Part shown: in pieces, positions 6,840 to 9,478 of the stretch
Numbering within the stretch: position 1 is the stretch's first letter
How the letters are laid out: the number at the start of each line of letters is the position of its first letter
Source: Microbacteriaceae bacterium UBA4731
Lineage (GTDB): Bacteria; Actinomycetota; Actinomycetes; Actinomycetales; Microbacteriaceae
Direction: 5' to 3'
Length of the DNA: 9,478 nucleotides
NCBI GenBank assembly: GCA_002404115.1
Contig: DHJB01000066.1
Coordinates: 12,722 to 22,199, forward strand
Notes under the pieces: model-generated
Told to the model about the DNA's origin: nothing
Databases searched by the model: none
The model's input: only the letters and a program-made list of their open reading frames with translations
Position numbers and translations under genes: made by a program

Positions 6840-8098
6840 AGGGCGATTCCTTTCAAGAGGTCCTTCTCGGCGATGTGGTGGCCCATCTTGTCGCGTTTGG
6901 CGGCCAGGTAGCCCTCGTTGTGGCTGCCGACGCCGACGATGAGCGGCACCCGCTCGATCACCGTGACGCCGCGCGCCTCGAGCTGGCGCACCTTTTCGGG
7001 GTTGTTCGTCAGCAGCCGGATGGAGGAGATGCCCATCTGGTCAAGGATGCCGGTGGCCGCGCCGTAGTCGCGGGCGTCGGCGGGCAGGCCCAGCGCGAGG
7101 TTCGCGTCGAGCGTGTCGAGTCCGTCCTCCTGCAGCTTGTACGCGCGCAGCTTATTGATCAGGCCGATGCCGCGGCCCTCCTGGCCACGCAGGTAGATGA
7201 CGATGCCGCCCTCCTCCTGGATGGTGTCGAGCGCGGCATCCAGCTGGGGCCCGCACTCGCACTTGAGCGAACCGAACGCCTCGCCGGTGAGGCACTCGGA
7301 GTGCACCCGCACGATGGCGCCGTTGGTCGGACGCCCCGACACGATCGCCACGTGATCGGCGCCGGTCATGCGGTCGCGGTAGGCCCGCACCTTGAACGCG
7401 CCGTGCGTCGTCGGCACGGTCGTCTCGACCTCGAAATCCACCCGCGGGGACTCGAGGATGGGGCTGATCGTCGGCAACTGCGTGTCGCAGTGGAATTCCT
7501 GCAGGTAGCCGATGAGGTCGGCGATCGTGATCACGAGCACGCCCTCGCGCTCGCCCAGTTCGAGCAGGCCGGGCAGGCGCATCATCTCGCCGTCCTCCGC
7601 CACGATCTCGGCGATGCCGGCGACCGGGATCAAGCCGGCCAGCTTCATCAGGTCGACGGCGGCCTCGGTGTGGCCATCGCGTTCACGCACGCCGCCGTCC
7701 ATCGCCCGCAGCGGCAGGATGTGGCCGGGCCGGTGCAGGCTCGCCGGCGTCGCCGTCGGCTCGGCGAGCACCCGGAGGGTGTGCGCGCGGTCGGCGGCGC
7801 TGATCCCGGTGCTCAGGCGGTCGGCAGCGTCGACGGTGACGGTGTAGTTGGTGCCGCGGGCATCCTCATTGTTGAGCACCATGACGGGCAGGTCGAGCTT
7901 GTCGGCAATGTCGTTCGTCATCGGCGCGCAGATGAAGCCGGAGGAATGGCGCACCGTCCAGGCGATCCACTCCTGGGTGGCCAGCTGCGCCGAGATGATG
8001 ACGTCGCCTTCGTTCTCGCGGCCCTCGTCATCGGCGACGATGACCGGCTTGCCCAGGCGCAACGCGTCGAGGGCGGAGGGGATGTCGGCGAGGCTCAT
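6836..8098 (-). CDS. ribBA: Bifunctional DHBP synthase / GTP cyclohydrolase II
   Basis: This 420-residue fusion makes both riboflavin precursors. The N-terminal RibB half converts ribulose 5-phosphate to 3,4-dihydroxy-2-butanone 4-phosphate plus formate. The C-terminal RibA half opens the GTP ring to give the pyrimidine precursor. RibB motifs are RENEGD (residues 27-32, acidic metal-binding loop), TGISAADRAHT (97-107), LHRPGHILPL (121-130) and GHTEAAVDL (142-150). RibA begins near residue 205 and shows the zinc cysteines Cys269, Cys280 and Cys282 in the usual C-x10-C-x-C spacing, then GQEGRGIGL (305-313) with the catalytic Arg309, and LTNNPEKV (363-370). The frame stays open back to 8254, but the start is set at ATG 8098-8096 by AAAGGAG 6 nt upstream and by the family N-terminus. 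The start overlaps the ribE stop as ATGA, and the gene's stop overlaps the ribH start. All key residues are present in both halves. Confidence 0.97.
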   Translation of the reverse strand: MSLADIPSALDALRLGKPVIVADDEGRENEGDVIISAQLATQEWIAWTVRHSSGFICAPMTNDIADKLDLPVMVLNNEDARGTNYTVTVDAADRLSTGISAADRAHTLRVLAEPTATPASLHRPGHILPLRAMDGGVRERDGHTEAAVDLMKLAGLIPVAGIAEIVAEDGEMMRLPGLLELGEREGVLVITIADLIGYLQEFHCDTQLPTISPILESPRVDFEVETTVPTTHGAFKVRAYRDRMTGADHVAIVSGRPTNGAIVRVHSECLTGEAFGSLKCECGPQLDAALDTIQEEGGIVIYLRGQEGRGIGLINKLRAYKLQEDGLDTLDANLALGLPADARDYGAATGILDQMGISSIRLLTNNPEKVRQLEARGVTVIERVPLIVGVGSHNEGYLAAKRDKMGHHIAEKDLLKGIAL

Positions 8099-8727
8099 GA
8101 TGCGCTCCTTTGTGTTGCCACGTCGGCCAGGGCGAGCATGCGCTCGACGTGACGGGCGAGGATATCGGTTTCGATGTTGACGTGATCGCCGACCGTGCTC
8201 CGGCCGAGGGTGGTTGCGGTGAGGGTTTCCGGGATGAGCGAGACTTCGAACCACTGCTCCGGTTCGCTCGCCGGGCTGATGTTGCTGACCGTGAGCGAGA
8301 CCCCGTCGATCGCGATCGAGCCCTTGTTCGTGACGAGCGGGGCCAGCTCGGGGGAGAGGCTGAACCGGAGCACGCTCCAGGCCTCGCCCGGGGTGACGCT
8401 GAGCACAGTGCTCGTGCCGTCGATGTGGCCCTGCACGATGTGCCCGCCGAGTCTGCCGCCGACGAGCGCGGCGCGCTCGAGGTTGACGGGCGTGCCGACG
8501 GTCGCCGCGTCCAGCGTCGACATGGCCAGGGTCTGCGCCATCACGTCGGCGGTGAAGGTGTCCGGCGTGCGGTCGACCACCGTGAGGCAGACGCCGCTGA
8601 CCGAGATCGAGTCGCCGTGGCCCGCGTCGGCCACGACCAGGGGGGCGCGGACGGTGAAGCGGGCGGCATCCGTCGTTCGATCGATGCGCTCGATCCGGCC
8701 GAGCTCCTCAATGATTCCGGTGAACAT
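8095..8727 (-). CDS. ribE: Riboflavin synthase, alpha subunit
   Basis: This 210-residue enzyme dismutates two molecules of 6,7-dimethyl-8-ribityllumazine into riboflavin and 5-amino-6-ribitylaminouracil, the last step of the pathway, as a homotrimer. The two lumazine-binding barrel repeats are clear. The first begins with the essential MFTGIIEELG and contains SVSGVCLTV (42-50). The second starts near GGHIVQGHIDGT (94-105) and contains AIDGVSLTV (139-147). The C-terminal helix, ending about residue 200, is the trimer contact. The ATG at 8727-8725 follows AAAGGAA (complement of 8733-8739) and lies inside the end of ribD, giving a 20-nt overlap. The stop overlaps the ribBA start by 4 nt. Length is typical (200-220). 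Some nomenclatures call this gene ribC (B. subtilis: ribE). Function is secure. Confidence 0.97.
   Translation of the reverse strand: MFTGIIEELGRIERIDRTTDAARFTVRAPLVVADAGHGDSISVSGVCLTVVDRTPDTFTADVMAQTLAMSTLDAATVGTPVNLERAALVGGRLGGHIVQGHIDGTSTVLSVTPGEAWSVLRFSLSPELAPLVTNKGSIAIDGVSLTVSNISPASEPEQWFEVSLIPETLTATTLGRSTVGDHVNIETDILARHVERMLALADVATQRSAS
8105..8111 (-). promoter_or_regulatory. Ribosome binding site that fixes the ribBA start
   Basis: AAAGGAG on the minus strand lies 6 nt before the ATG at 8098-8096 and inside the last codons of ribE. It argues against the longer in-frame extension reaching 8254, whose arginine- and histidine-rich translation has no family similarity. Confidence 0.8.
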
Positions 8728-9478
8728 TTTCGTTCCTTTCGCGGGGATGTGCGACGACGAGGATGTCCTCGCCGAGTCGGTCGATGTGGTCGATGGCCAG
8801 GCGCCGCTGCTCGGCGATGCCGAACACGCCGATGTCGCCGAGGGCCGGCCGGCCGCCGCCGATCAGGGTGGGGGCCAGGTAGATGAGGTATTCGTCGACG
8901 AGCCCGGCGGCCACGAACGCGCTCGCGAGGGTGGGGCCGCCCTCGACGAACGCGTGACGGATGCCCCGGCCGTGCAGGTCGCTGAGCACGGTGGCGAGGT
9001 CGTCGGTGGGGAAGAAGAGCGGCGGGTGCGGGTGCGCGTGAATCGCGGCGTCGGCCGGGATCGGCCGGGTGCCGATCACGACGGGGATGGGCTGGCTGGG
9101 CAGCAGGGAACCGTCTGCGTCGCGGGCGGTGAGCGAGGGGTTGTCGGCCAGGGCCGTGCCCGTTCCGACGAGGATGGCGTCGGATGCCGCGCGCCGCCGG
9201 TGGACGTCGCTGCGGGCCTCCGGCCCGGTGATCCACTGGCTCGTGCCGTCGTTGGCGGCGGCCCGGCCGTCCAGACTGGACGCCCACTTGAGGGTGACGT
9301 ATGGGCGGCCGAGGCGCTCCGCGACCAGCCAGTCGGCCAGGAACGCGGCGACGTCGTCGGCGAGCAGGCCGGACTCGACCTCGATTCCGGCGGTGCGCAG
9401 CCGGTCGGCGCCGCCGGAGGAGTGCTCGCCCGGGTCCGCCACGGCGTAGACGACGCGGGCGACGCCGGCGTCGATGAG
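8708..9478 (-). CDS. ribD: Riboflavin-specific deaminase/reductase, reductase part (5' partial)
   Basis: The frame runs from the right window edge to TGA at 8710-8708, giving 256 visible residues of a protein that is normally about 340-370. It catalyses the second and third steps of the pyrimidine branch: deamination of the GTP cyclohydrolase product and NADPH-dependent reduction of its ribosyl side chain. The zinc deaminase motifs (HAE and PCxxxGRTPPC) would be upstream, outside the window. Only the tail of that domain is seen (RVVYAVADPGEHSSGGADRL and AGIEVE). The reductase domain is complete: RPYVTLKWASSLDGR, SQWITGPEAR, a DAILVGTGTALADNPSLTAR loop, HAFVEGGPTLASAF and YLAPTLIGGG. It is the first rib gene seen here, overlaps ribE by 20 nt, and would carry any operon leader (for example an FMN riboswitch) beyond the edge. 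Confidence 0.95.
   Translation of the reverse strand, partial: LIDAGVARVVYAVADPGEHSSGGADRLRTAGIEVESGLLADDVAAFLADWLVAERLGRPYVTLKWASSLDGRAAANDGTSQWITGPEARSDVHRRRAASDAILVGTGTALADNPSLTARDADGSLLPSQPIPVVIGTRPIPADAAIHAHPHPPLFFPTDDLATVLSDLHGRGIRHAFVEGGPTLASAFVAAGLVDEYLIYLAPTLIGGGRPALGDIGVFGIAEQRRLAIDHIDRLGEDILVVAHPRERNENVHRNH

Noticed and set aside
6875..8152. Long open frame (425 codons) on the plus strand opposite ribBA
   Set aside because: It is a shadow of ribBA in a complementary frame. The translation is dominated by Ala, Asp, His and Arg repeats and has no family resemblance.
8099..8254. 52-codon N-terminal extension of ribBA
   Set aside because: It overlaps ribE out of frame, is rich in Arg/His/Pro, and lacks family similarity. 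The ATG at 8098 has a strong ribosome site and matches the normal RibB N-terminus.
1..9478. Search for CRISPR arrays, tRNA/rRNA genes, transposases, integrases, toxin-antitoxin pairs or phage genes
   Set aside because: No repeat-spacer pattern, no tRNA-like cloverleaf and no matching protein motifs were seen on either strand.

Overview
The window is GC-rich (about two thirds G+C by eye), with strong third-position G/C bias, GTG starts, tightly packed operons and a fused ribBA gene. This points to a high-GC actinobacterium, most likely one of the Microbacteriaceae. The family is an inference from style and gene content, not a proven placement.

Layout. Positions 2-4723 (+ strand) hold the end of a galactoside-utilisation operon: the C-terminal sensor domain of a DeoR-family regulator (cut by the left window edge), a GH36 alpha-galactosidase and a GH42 beta-galactosidase. 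The three genes are separated by only 3 and 15 nt. Together they would release galactose from alpha- and beta-galactosides (melibiose/raffinose-type sugars, lactose or plant/galactan oligosaccharides) under a sugar-phosphate-sensing repressor. No transporter for these sugars is in the window. At 4724-4829 the two halves of the window converge on a strong hairpin terminator.

Positions 4830-6187 (- strand) are a worn accessory stretch. It holds an MFS transporter of the metabolite:H+ symporter type that has lost roughly its first 150 residues (transmembrane helices 1-4), a short non-coding gap with a 13-bp direct repeat beside the break, and a 117-residue GNAT-like protein whose acetyl-CoA loop is not recognisable. 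A 181-bp spacer (6188-6368) with inverted repeats follows.

Positions 6369-9478 (- strand) are a riboflavin biosynthesis operon read right to left: ribD (5' end outside the window), ribE, ribBA and ribH. All junctions overlap (20, 4 and 4 nt), so translation is probably coupled. The four proteins together cover the path from GTP and ribulose 5-phosphate to riboflavin, apart from the dephosphorylation step. Any FMN riboswitch would lie upstream of ribD, outside the window.

I see no convincing undescribed system. The points most worth a second look are the truncated transporter and its repeat-flanked break, the degenerate GNAT-like gene, and a window-wide preference for the hexamer GGATGC over GGACGC that appears to shape Asp-Ala codon choice. 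There is no tRNA, rRNA, CRISPR array, transposase or phage gene, and no gene-free stretch longer than 300 bases.
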